Assembly (NCBI GenBank): GCA_039881145.1 | Contig: JAYKKI010000066.1 | Coordinates: 10,741,001-10,805,000 of the forward strand | Direction of reading: 5' to 3' | Origin: Druceiella hillmani | Taxonomy: Eukaryota; Arthropoda; Insecta; Lepidoptera; Hepialidae | Length of the DNA: 64,000 nucleotides | Shown here: positions 48,689-58,620 of the stretch, piece by piece | Position numbering within the stretch: the first letter of the stretch is position 1 | Layout of the letters: each line of letters opens with the position of its first letter | The notes under the pieces: generated by a model | What the model was told of the DNA's origin: nothing | Seen by the model: only the letters and a program-made list of their open reading frames with translations | The model's database searches: none | Position numbers and translations under genes: made by a program

Positions 48689-50603
48689 TTTTTTTAATAC
48701 AAATTAACAAAATCAATGAATGCATTTTAACGACTATAAAGATAAAAGTATCTCACTGGCCTGGGGCTAAGAAACATATGATCATTATAAAGCATGAAGC
48801 TTGTATGAAGATGTTTTAAACGACATAGCTTAGATTAGGAAGAATGATGGTAAAGTTGACTGATTTCACCACGATCCTTAAGCAATTGAATTTCTCCAAT
48901 TTACATACGTACATTTTCTTTCCACACCGTACTATTCTAATTAATAGTTTAAAAGTTTCGCATTGAGTATCGTTACAACAACAACAGCAACACCTATACG
49001 AAACCGGAGTCCAATATGTTTTAACGTGGTGGATAAAGAAGTCGTTTGGAAAATAATTCTAGCCGACCCGTGCGAAACCGAGCCGGTTCGCTACTGCTTG
49101 TTATATTTTTTATTCACTTGGTCTATTACAAAGTAAAAAAAGAACCTTAATGAATTTACTCTCCAGAGAGATCATGAAAATTCCTTTCTTACACGTGTTA
49201 TTATTCTGATATTTCCTTTGTCTTTTTTCCTTTTACTTTATCTTAAGAAAAATTATGTTTAACATATAAAATATGTGCTCAGAATTGTATTTTTTCCAGA
49301 ATATTACTGTTACGGCTAAAGTTTTCCCTCTATATTTCCTCTCTAAGTACACTGTAATAATATTTCCTTACTTAGTATTTCATATCTTACTGTTATTTCT
49401 TATTCTAAAGGATTATTTGTGGAATAATTATTATGTAACTATATAATTTCTAGCTTTTAAACAGCGATAATAACAACGCGGCGATAATTAAAAGGGAATT
49501 AAAACAAAAAGAACAATGTGCCCCTGATACGCGCATGAGAGATACATTTTGGAGAAGAGCAAGAGGGTAAAAAATATAAAGGTATTACAAAATTTGTAAT
49601 TAAAATAAACCCAAGAAGTGTTTTATCAAGAGTTCTGTGCTTGGCTTCATACGAAATTGTTTTATTTATCATTAGTTATCTCTATTATGGACTTATTAGT
49701 TCAACAAACATTTAGTCGTGAATATCTCAGAAAGTCCAGAATGATCATACACCTTTGTGTAGTTGTGAAGGTTTAAAAAAACCCTTTCTTACACAATTTT
49801 AGTATTTTTGAAACTGAACTGAATTGAGGGGCGTATTTTCATGTACATTTTACAGTAATCTCTGAAATTGTGCTACTTAAAAGTAAAAAGAAATGTATTT
49901 AACAATCTTATAATTGGCCCATCAAAACTACCACTCTATATGGAATTTTCATATAATTTTTCGACTATTTTGGCTTATTTTTGGGTGTAAATATCAATGA
50001 GTCCCTTTATGATTTGATCTTGGGATCAGATCAGCAGCTTGGATATCGACCATCAGGACTTAAATTTCCTCTATTCTCTTTAAAAAAACAAGTTGGCATA
50101 GATTATCTGGCTGTCCACGAGCTATATGGAACAAGTAGCTAAGAAATCATTGCTAGTAGATAGTTAGAAATTATTTTCTCATTTCGGAGTTTTTCGAGTA
50201 TAAATTTTTCGGTCTTTCAGAAGAAGATTACACAATTCAGAAAAGTATATATAAAACTATCAAAAACACATACATTATATTAAAAACTGTGTTCATTCAT
50301 CAGGTATTTTTATTGCTTGATATTTTTATTACTTTTGTCTACCTTATGGAAACATTTTGATGCTTTGCGCCCAGAGTACAGGAGACTCTGTTACAAAAAC
50401 GTTTATTTTTATTTTTATATCGTCATCGAATACGAAAGATTCATCAACCAAAAATAGTGGTAGTTGCGTGATAGAATATCTGAAGGATATGGCGGATGGA
50501 TAAAGAGATATCACATATACTCTATTATTTTCTGAAGAATCTTCGAAATAATGCTAGGACACACATTGTCATGGAGAAAAGAAATATTTGCATGGTTTTA
50601 ACA
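48689..50603. other. mostly A+T-rich, with a G+C-richer patch at 49000-49090
   Basis: The patch contains ACGAAACCGGAGTCC and GCGAAACCGAGCCGG in near repetition, of unknown origin. No other feature recognised. Confidence 0.45.
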
Positions 50604-50915
50604 TGTTGAAATATTGTTGCGTCCAAACCGCGTGGTTGATTGATGAGGAAATCCTTGATGAATGAATGATGAATCCGAAGAAATAGCAACCAATACTTTT
50701 GCTGTCACCAAAGAAATAAACAGGAAGTGCGTTGACAACAGGATGTTGCCGTTTTGAACGAAACAGGAAGTTGCGGTTTTTATATCCTTCATCATGGATT
50801 ATATGAATTTTAAAGGAAGGGGTAACATTATCAGGGACTTAAATATTCAAAGGAGGAGTCTCTTTGAATAAAACTTTTCTGACAGGTGAAAAATTTCCGT
50901 ACTCGATACACTATA
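50604..50915 (-). repeat. 3' LTR of the copia element
   Basis: The left edge, TGTTGAAATATTGTTGC, corresponds to the CA end of the LTR in minus-strand sense. The right edge is approximate, since similarity to the 5' LTR fades after about 50890. The match is strongest at 50604-50660 and 50815-50840. Confidence 0.55.
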
Positions 50916-51032
50916 AGCCATATTCTAAAAATATCTGCATTAATTCTAATTTTCCTTAACAAGTATTTTATACTGCATATGTTTTACATGTCAGGCAAAT
51001 CTTATAAAGTAATTATATTGTATAAACACACA

Positions 51033-51168
51033 AGGATGTGTAATCAATTTTACATAAGTTTAAGCTTTATATTTAAATCTAACATTTAACATTTTACTTC
51101 AGGATGTACAATTGATTTTACCTAAGTTTAAGTTTTGCACATAGATTTTACACTTCATATTCACAATT
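51033..51168. repeat. diverged 68-bp tandem repeat
   Basis: Two units start AGGATGTGTAATCAATTTTAC (51033) and AGGATGTACAATTGATTTTAC (51101) and share TAAGTTTAAG. It lies between the coding end and the 3' LTR of the copia element. Confidence 0.75.
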
Positions 51169-51632
51169 GTATGCTAGAATATGAAACCATTTTTTTTCTA
51201 AGCTAGAGCTTTGGCGTGTGAGTTAAACTTTGCATTTTAATTGAAGTGAAAAAATAAATAAAAAAGTCATTATTTTATGCTAACAGAGATATATTTTCGA
51301 TTTTATCTACTATTATATCTAATATTTTTTTTTATTTTCACCAAAAATGGAATTCTGTAATATTGCTTATTTTATATCGTATAGACATATATTGAAAAAA
51401 CGTATGCGAATTCATCCTCTATTTAAAATTTTGTGGTTTATTTCAATCTATACACTAAATTGAGGGGGCCTAAACATTTATTCAGACTAGGTTTAAATTT
51501 ATAATTAAGTTCAAATAAAAAGCTGTGTGGTAAAGATTTTAGATTGATGAAGAGTTAACATTACACTAGCACATAATGTATTTAATAAGATCACTTAGAC
51601 ATAAAAAATTGTGTTAGAATTAATAATTACTT

Positions 51633-52640
51633 CTTTCTTTTATGTGAGTTTTGTTCTAGGCAAAACTTTGCTAAGCATGTCAGCATATTGATTTTCTGTA
51701 CTCACATAATTAAACTCTATTACGTTTTCAAGAAATATTTCGAATACTAATTTATATTAATTTGTAAATATTTGCATTTTCAGTCACCCTTTTTATCATA
51801 TTTATAGAAATTGTATTATATGTACTTAAAAACAGAGTCTTTTGACCGAACTCATTAACACTACAACTGCTTCATTTACACTACAACTGATTCTATATTG
51901 CCTCTTTAGTGGCTGCACTAGCTATGAACCCTGCTTCTATAGTAGATAGGGCCATAGTGTGCTGTCGCTGCCTGGATCGAGTGATAGTGATACTATTCTC
52001 GAAAAAACATAATCAGTTTCAGAGCGTCTGGTTTTAGTGTCGTTAGCACAGTTTGCAACGATGTAGTCTATTAATTTTGTAGTGTAATGTAATTAAAAAT
52101 AACGCAATTTGAGGCCCAAGGTTTGCTGTATGTATTTTAATGTCTTTTTAACTGTGCTACAGTGCAATTGGCTGTAATATTGCAGATATCTGTTCAGTTG
52201 GCTCACCAAAAACATGATGTCCATTCTACTCTCAGTTGCCGCATACAGCAGTGACCACAGTCTTTCTATATGGGATCATATCTGACTATAGGGGAAAATA
52301 TTTAATCGTAGTAAAAAGCCTATAGTTTGTGCATATCTTTTCACACAGAGTAGTGACTTGTACCAAGGATCTGTTCATACCATGAGTTTGACATCTTGAG
52401 GCTTTATTATAAGCGTTGATGCTTTTTTCAATTTATAAAATTCCAATTGGTTTCTAATTGATACATTCCAATGTTCGGAGTCGGACGACTTCATTACTTT
52501 TTAATAGTTCATTACAAAATAAATATTTGCTTTCTGTGATTTTCATAGATTGTGTTGGTTTGTTCTTAGGTTTGGTGAATACCAGCTCTGACTTGACTAA
52601 GACTCATTCAGAGGCATGTACTTGTATTCATGCTCGCGGT
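51633..52640 (-). pseudogene. copia reverse transcriptase (core deleted) and RNase H
   Basis: In minus-strand order: SEHWNVSIRNQLEFYKL (near 52480), the start of the RT domain; then directly KRYAQTIGFLLRLNIF (near 52310), from its end; PYRKTV and VSQLNRYLQ (52270-52180); ALSTIEAGFIASAATKEAI (51905-51960), the RNase H block; and NYVSTENQYADMLSKVLP (51712-51655) just before the natural stop. The central part of the RT, including the YVDD catalytic motif, is missing through an internal deletion of several hundred bases. Confidence 0.82.
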
Positions 52641-52709
52641 CTGTAGTTGTTCCTGTCAATTTTATTAATGCTTTGGTAGTCCTTCACCCCCATAATTTGA
52701 CTGTGTTAG

Positions 52710-53770
52710 GTTTACCGGAACATAATTTCTTTAACGACGGATTCCAGGGATACTGCGTCTATACTCCTTATTATTGTTCTAGAATTAGGTTATATAAATT
52801 GGCACCCTTTTGTGTTTTTACAATATCCAACAAAGTTTGCCTTTCTTTCCCTTTGATCCCATTTTCTTACCTTCTCTTTTTAAAGATGTACCATTGCTTC
52901 ACACCCGAATACTCTAACATGACTGGTGTTTGATTTCTTTCCCGACCATACATCCTCACGAGTTTTACATTCCAGTGCTCTTATTAAGGTTCAATTTGCG
53001 ATATAATTACTGCTTCAGCACAAAACTGCTTCGTAATATTAGCATAGAAAAGTAAGCGCTTTTACTTTTAAGCTACGGTTCGGTTTATTCGTCTGGCTAA
53101 TCCATTTTGTTCAGGCGCGTAAGAGGTAATCCTCTAACGTATAATTTTAGCTCTTTTAAAGAACTGCAAAATAAATTCTTTTGTTTATTTGGGCATATTT
53201 TCTATACAGAAACATTTAATTCTACTCTTTAATGGATTGGAAAGTCATTTTGTTTTCAACTGGGTTTTAAATTATTTAATTTGTTCTATTACTTTCAACG
53301 TGCTCTGCAGGAAGTAAATAAAGACTTTTGATTAGTCATCTCTTAGTATCAAAAAGTGTCTTGCTCTATCGAGCAATATGGTTTTCATCAGACCGTAAAC
53401 ATCTGAGTCAGGTTTAGCACTTTTGTGATCGTAGAATCTTTTTGTCTTGGAGACAGTCGCATTAGTTTGCCTTGTCGATATGTCACGTAAACCCGTTATA
53501 TTTCTTTGATGATTTCTTCGATATTTTCTATTTTTCAGACATTGATGCTACGTTCGAAGTGTACTGTATATATTAAATCTGCATATATTATAGACCAAAC
53601 TAGTAGTAGCTCTAGTTTTATTACTTTATTATAAAGCAAACTTTATGGGTAAATTTTAATTAACCAACGTTTTTAATGACTTGGCTAACTGACAATAAGT
53701 TTATTGCTAATTCAGGAAAATATAACATATCGTTTAATATGATTTTAGTATACTGACCGTTGTCATCACA
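52710..53770 (-). pseudogene. copia protease tail and integrase remnant
   Basis: In minus-strand order: MLYFPELAINLLSVSQVI (53670-53760), the block just after the protease; CRQGKLMRL (near 53485), the pre-integrase zinc-binding block; YAPEQNGLARRINRTV (53083-53130), the end of the catalytic core; and RVFGCEAMVHL with FVGYCKNTKGC (52900-52800), the integrase C-terminal region. Stops and frameshifts separate them, yet the order is undisturbed. Confidence 0.8.
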
Positions 53771-54014
53771 GGCGTCAAGGCTCACTCGACCAGAGCTCTA
53801 TAACGAAAATGATTTGTCATATGCTACTTTTACCGTCTTGATGGGCCACGCCTTCCCTGCTCCTGAGTTTTGATGACAATTTTCTCCCCAACGAATAAGA
53901 TAATTTTGCTCTTTTAAGAACACGGGAGCGCCCAAGTCTGTGTAATAGGCGATTGAAGAGGTAGAGGGACTTGTATTCTCGTAATGTAAATTCTTTCCTT
54001 TTTTTCCAGATCCT

Positions 54015-54062
54015 CACTGAGCTTTACTGTGACTAAATTTGTTGCAATTAAAACACCGATGT
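54015..54062 (-). pseudogene. copia gag zinc knuckle
   Basis: The minus-strand frame reads HRCFNCNKFSHSKAQ and then a TGA stop exactly where the last cysteine of the CX2CX4HX4C zinc knuckle belongs. The knuckle normally binds the element's RNA during packaging. A one-base change from TGC or TGT to TGA explains the loss. Confidence 0.75.
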
Positions 54063-54336
54063 CCTTTTTGAGGACTATTTCTCTACCTTTTTCCTTTAAA
54101 ATATTTATTTGTCACCAATGCCTTGCCATCGAATTTTTTGTTCTGATACCTTGTAAAATTTTTGCTTTAACCAAATCATTGTATTTATTTATCATTATAT
54201 GGTTCGATTAGAATTTTGAGTAGTGTTGTTCCAAATATTTTTTCATGAATTGAAAGTTAAAACTTTCAGAAGTATTCGATCTCTATTTCGAAGCTTTTGC
54301 ACCGTAATATTTTTTCTGTTAATGTAGTTTTCTACA

Positions 54337-54519
54337 TTATGTCGTTCCGTATGTGTCGTTGTACGCGGACTCTAGATGAACACATAATGGAAGCTTTGCA
54401 TCGTTAAAAGCATGTGATAAATGGTTTTTAACCTGTTTTGCAGTCCGAGCTTCGTCAATATGCGATATGTCAAGTGACAATGTAAATGTTGCAGTAACTA
54501 TTCCACGGAAAACTTGCAC
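54337..54519 (-). pseudogene. copia gag N-terminal part
   Basis: The minus-strand frame contains ATFTLSLDISHIDEARTAKQ then HLSHAFNDAKL, the pattern of the copia-type gag domain, in which the polyprotein N-terminal half counts and aligns small helices before the zinc knuckle. The reading frame is lost at both ends. Confidence 0.6.
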
Positions 54520-54698
54520 GTGGAATAGTTGTCGCGACCGTAAATTGTTCCATTAATATTAGTGAATTATTCAAAGACCTCGCTTTTGATGTTGGTAGTT
54601 TGAAAATTTCCTCGTACCTAGGTTATAAATTGTTCAAAGCTTACTTACCATTTTAAATGTTTCAGTATTTCGAAGCTATGTCTTGCAGGTCTATAAAC

Positions 54699-54962
54699 TG
54701 TCAAAATATTGTTGCAATGGTAAAATCGCGTGAGTGATTGATAAGATATTCTTTGATTTTGGATAAACAGCTACTGCAACTCTCGGTATCACCGAACATA
54801 GAAAGAGAGAATGTGGTTACAGAATTGCAGATTATATTTTCTACACTCCAGGATATCTGAGTTATACAAAAAGGGCAACATTACCACAGACTAACATATT
54901 GCAAGACGTATTCTTGAATATCGTTCCCCTAAAGCTGATCAATGTGTAATATAGTTACAACA
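54699..54962 (-). repeat. 5' LTR of the copia element
   Basis: In minus-strand sense it begins TGTTGTAACTATATTACAC at 54962 and ends in CA at 54699. It aligns with 50604-50915 in order: AAATATTGTTGC, CGCGTG(G/A)(T/G)TGATTGAT, AGC(A/T)AC, (T/G)(G/A)TATCACC- or GTCACC-like, and GG(T/C)AACATTA. The two LTRs are clearly diverged, so the insertion is old. Confidence 0.6.
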
Positions 54963-55316
54963 TTTGTGTTGGCAAATTTTACATTCTATCAGAGAAAAAG
55001 AAGATATCTTTGTAATTGAAATTTCAGTTTTGGCTGCGCTGGGTGCTCCGTTTCACGAGTCGTCTCATATCTCTCGAAGCAAAACGTTGGAATCAGCAGT
55101 TAAATGGCCACTGGGACACAGTAACTTTACTAAAGGTATTACCAATACAGTTACCACACTTGCGTTCTGTTCTTCGTGACACTTAAAGGTGGATTCGCTT
55201 ATTATTATGGTTGAAATAAGTACGCTCTACTGACGCAGTCTTCTATTCCATTTTAATAGTCTTTACGAAATGTTCAATTATACTTTTTATATTATACTAT
55301 ATGGTTATACGCATAT
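54963..55316. other. flank of copia element with an unidentified 71-codon frame
   Basis: Immediately outside the 5' LTR a plus-strand frame (54964-55179) reads IFVIEISVLAALGAPFHE and later KWPLGHSNFTKGITN. The minus strand is also largely open here (CPSGHLTADSNVLLREI). The DNA is less A+T-rich than its surroundings. I do not recognise the protein on either strand; it may be an old element into which copia inserted. Confidence 0.3.
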
Positions 55317-55440
55317 GGATCTCATTGGTTTTCATGAATAAATATTTGTAAATATGTATTTATATATGTATATATATATATATATATACATATATACATA
55401 CATATTTACAAATATTTATTCATGAAAACCAATGAGATCC
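55317..55440. repeat. perfect 42-bp inverted repeat with TA-rich loop
   Basis: Arms 55317-55358 and 55399-55440 are exact reverse complements; the arm starts GGATCTCATTGGTTTTCATG. The 40-nt centre is nearly all TA and itself self-complementary, so the whole 124 bp can extrude as a cruciform. Confidence 0.95.
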
Positions 55441-55648
55441 TACGTAAAGCAATTTACGGAAAAATTAATTTAATATTATTCCAATGAAATTTTGATTGTG
55501 GTCAAATTATTATAATAAATTTGACTTAAATTGATATTTCATTGGAATAAGATAATCTATACAAAAATCCATTCTTTTTCAAAAGGTTAAGCAGTCAGAC
55601 TCATAAACCGACTGAGGAAAAAAATTAGAATATTTTAAAACAAAAAAT

Positions 55649-55912
55649 ATACGCAATTAAATGAAACTACGTGGTATAGAATTATTTCTACTCTCTGTAA
55701 GTTCTTTACCACGACCTAGGTTTTGTTGTATTACATCTTCAGGTGGGCTGTTAGCAAAGATCTTTGCTAATAGTGCGCCTGAAGATGTTGTAATACAACG
55801 AAACCTAGGTCGTGGCAAAGAAGTTGAAAAAAGTAGAAATAGTGCTACATCACGTAGTTTCATTTAATTGTGAATAATAAATTTCTACCTAATTACCGCC
55901 AAATATATTCAA
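55649..55912. mobile_element. palindromic hammerhead element, full copy
   Basis: The arms meet at the perfectly symmetric AGCAAAGATCTTTGCT (about 55753-55768). The right arm runs to TTTCATTTAATTGTGAAT and then to CGCCAAATATATTCAATC, matching the outer end of the 23.6 kb arm; the left arm stops short near 55649. The right-arm core is intact. The left-arm core (minus strand) has lost half of stem II and has AAAAC instead of GAAAC. Long open frames on both strands (55657-55867) are a mirror effect of the palindrome and not genes. Confidence 0.92.
55762..55820 (+). ncRNA. hammerhead-ribozyme-like motif (right arm)
   Basis: Outer stem I helix CTTTG (55762-55766) pairs with CAAAG (55816-55820). 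The core is CTGAAGA (55779-55785), followed by an extra T. Stem II GTTGT-AAT-ACAAC is perfect. GAAA is at 55800-55803, stem III is very short, and GTC ends at 55811, so cleavage is predicted between 55811 and 55812. The inner stem I is weakened in this copy (GCGC against GTGG). This is the type I layout with minimal stem III. The extra base after A9 is unusual, but one natural viroid hammerhead is known to have an extra base there. Confidence 0.6.
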
Positions 55913-57490
55913 TCTTTAAAAAATATACGTATTAATATGTTACGTAAATTTTTACTATGGTAAAAAAATATGATGTATCCAAAACTCGGCAATTAAAAAA
56001 AACAGATCACCCACCCGATATTTGAAATTTGTGGGGTATTTGTAATAAAGTACATAAAGTACAAATGAATAAATTGAAATAAACAATTATAAATACACTG
56101 CATGAAGTTATTGAACTACTTAGTATTGAAATAATACTAAAATATTATATTAACGACTAATAACGCTGCATCTCTATATGTTTAACCACGTCAAATTTCA
56201 AATATTATTCTATGAATTGCCATGGGGTTTTTAATATTCAGTGGCTTTCATTGTTAAGAAGAGGTATTTCTAGCAAGCGTTTATAAATGAATGAAATAAA
56301 CTTATGGCAAGAAAGATTCATTTTATTACGGTCACTCAAAATAATGAATGCTTTTCTAAAACTATTTGAGATATGATGTGGTAATACAAAAGAAATAAAC
56401 ATGTTTTTTTAACTATGAAAATTCCTTTCACATTTATGTTCTGGTTTTATAACGTTTCAGTTAAAGTATCAGCCCGTACCTATGCATAGCGAGATAGTAG
56501 CAAAGAGTCGTTGATTTTACACTCCGAAGATACGCAGATATTACGATTTAAATTTCGATACAGATGTCTTTTTTTTTCGTAATTTTGGTATTGTTTACAC
56601 TTGACGATTATTTAAAACTAAATAGTATCTCGTTATAAAATAGTTTTGCTAAATTTATGTCTATGTCGTTAACACATAGTTGCATCTCGATTTAATTCGT
56701 ACCGAGTTACCAGGTGTACTGCAGCCATGCGATAAAACAAGAGCGTATACTGTAGTACGTATGACAGAAGTACATTGAAATTTAACTAAATGCAAGTAAG
56801 ATGAAAATATTTTAATATGCTAGTTATGACATGACAACATTTTAATTTTCAAATTTCGATTACAAAATTAGTTCCAAAATATTATTATATTGTATACTGA
56901 TTAATAAATGGATGTAATGAAATACGTGATATTAATATAGAAAAAAAACAATGAAGTTTCATTTAGGGTAGATTCGGGAAATATGATTGACTTTTTCATA
57001 ACTTCAATATATTTTAGTAAATTTTAGCTATAGAAATACTAAAATAAAACAAATTAAACCACTATAAACATATATAAGTTTTTAAGCTTAACTCTTTTTG
57101 TAAGAATTCACTGACAAAAACACATTTTTCAAAACTGAGAATTAATAGCCACTCCCGTGTATACGATGCCTCTTAAGATATATGTATACGATGCCTTAAG
57201 AGAATACTAATAATGATTGGATTCATTTTAGTTACAATCATTGCACATGATAGCGTATGTAGTACAAACATTTTTTTTTTAATTTTTATACATATAATTC
57301 AAATAACTTGTGACTCAAAATCACCTTGAAACAATGTTTCATATACACCACAGGTGATTCAGCTCCTCTAACTAAATCTCCAAGGTCTGAAGAAACGTAC
57401 TGAAGTCTGAAGACAGGAAATATTTTCCTCATCTTTGGAGCTTTCAGAAACATTTGTTTTGGTTTGTTTTTTTAGTCTTCATTTTCATCA
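55913..57490. other. A+T-rich stretch without recognisable features
   Basis: A short duplicate GTATACGATGCC-TTAAGA occurs at about 57159 and 57185. No coding sequence recognised. Confidence 0.5.
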
Positions 57491-57880
57491 CATCAATGAA
57501 TAATGTGTATATTTATGTCAATAGTTTACGTTATATTTAATTTACATTACGCAAAAAAATTTCCACCAGGATACATCGGTAAAATGGGAGTGGCTTAAAG
57601 TGAAGTGTATATTGACGCGGGAGAGGTGGATGTCTAAGTAACCAATCTAAATGTGGGCAGGTGCATGAGGAGAAACGTCGTTGTTTGTTCTCTTACACAA
57701 GTAAAATTTTTGTTATGTTATATTTATATTATATATTTAATGAAACTGTAGAATTGGCAAGTTTGTATATCAACAATTTTTAAGCTAAATATGTATTAGG
57801 GTAAAATAACAAAAGTAAAAAGGTGTAAATATATAGTTCTGATATCTTTGCCCATTTGTCTATTTGTTTGTACACGCATC
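57491..57880 (+). repeat. interspersed repeat family 'R350', copy 2
   Basis: It begins ATGAATAATGTGTATATTTATGTCAA and has GGGAGTGGCT, GGAGAGGTGGATG, CAATCTAAATGTGGGCAGG and a tail with GAAACTGTAGAATTGG and CATTTGTCTATTTG, all in the order seen in copy 3. No inverted ends. Confidence 0.65.
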
Positions 57881-58084
57881 ATATAAAAGTAATAAATCAA
57901 GTCGGATAGTGTTTTCAGAAATAGGTAAGGATCAAGTAAGAATAATTTTAAGTTTTTATTCCAACTTAATTGGTTTACTCTCCCTTAGTATATGCAAATT
58001 TAATATTCTCAAAAATTAATTTACGTTACTTTAGTACAAAAAATAAGAAAGGGGTTCCTAGTTACACAAAGCGTAGTAGTTACA

Positions 58085-58427
58085 GAAATGAATAATGTAT
58101 AGATGTACGTCAATAGATAACACAACGTTTAAATTGCGGTATGAAGTTTTCTGAAATGAGAGTGGCTAGAAATAAGATGTGGTATGTTGCGGGGGAAATA
58201 GATGCTTGATTGAGCAACTTGAATGTGGGCAGTCGCTTGAAAACAGACTTTACTGTCGGTCGTTTTTCGTACGCAATTCTTTTCGCTATTGTACGTATTT
58301 GTTGTAAGCTTACTACGCGTCCTTCAGTTGTTTGAAATTTTAATCTGTTGTCGATATTTATAATTTATTTATCTTGTCAAATTTAATAGTTGATTGCATA
58401 ATTAAGATTGGGATGTATACAGTTTTG

Positions 58428-58471
<44 letters not shown>

Positions 58472-58620
58472 CAAAACTGTAGAACTGATGCATCGGTAGG
58501 TTAGAGGCGTTTACAAAAAAAACTAATTAAGGGAGCGTATTAAAACTAATAAGATATAAAAATGTTGTTTTTAAATGTTTGTCTCTTTGTCTGTTAGTCT
58601 ATTATTTTTCGGTGTATCAA
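58085..58620 (+). repeat. interspersed repeat family 'R350', copy 3
   Basis: It begins ATGAATAATGTATAGATGTACGTCAA and contains GAGAGTGGCT, GATGCTTGATTGAGCAAC, TTGAATGTGGGCAGTCGC and TGTCGGTCGT. The tail has AAAACTGTAGAACTG and TTGTCTCTTTGTCTG. It is interrupted at 58418-58481 by a TA hairpin. Copies 2 and 3 lie about 590 bp apart in the same orientation, as in a local tandem duplication. Confidence 0.65.
58418..58481. repeat. (TA)n run inside an inverted repeat
   Basis: TACAGTTTTGT at the left is the exact reverse complement of ACAAAACTGTA at the right; everything between is TA. The whole 64 bp is one palindrome. Confidence 0.95.

Larger units (their letters stand above)
50604..54962 (-). 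mobile_element. Ty1/copia LTR retrotransposon, nearly full length, inactive
   Basis: About 4.36 kb on the minus strand, with two related LTRs at the ends and remnants of one gag-pol frame in the copia order: gag with zinc knuckle, protease region, integrase, reverse transcriptase, RNase H. The order integrase before RT identifies copia rather than gypsy. All parts carry stops and frameshifts, and the RT core is deleted. Intact copia elements are about 5 kb, consistent with that loss. About 0.7 kb of unassigned DNA lies between the end of coding and the 3' LTR, more than usual, including a diverged tandem repeat. Confidence 0.88.

Noticed and set aside
49010..49090. CGAAACCG strings that resemble part of the hammerhead arm
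   Set aside because: No CTGAAGA, no hairpin and no GTC triplet at the right distances.
52458..52933. Two plus-strand frames, up to 105 codons
   Set aside because: Shadows of the minus-strand copia polyprotein, whose integrase and RT motifs are clear in the other direction.
55657..55867. Overlapping open frames of 68 codons on both strands with near-identical proteins
   Set aside because: They are the two readings of one palindromic element; the similarity follows from the inverted repeat and says nothing about coding.
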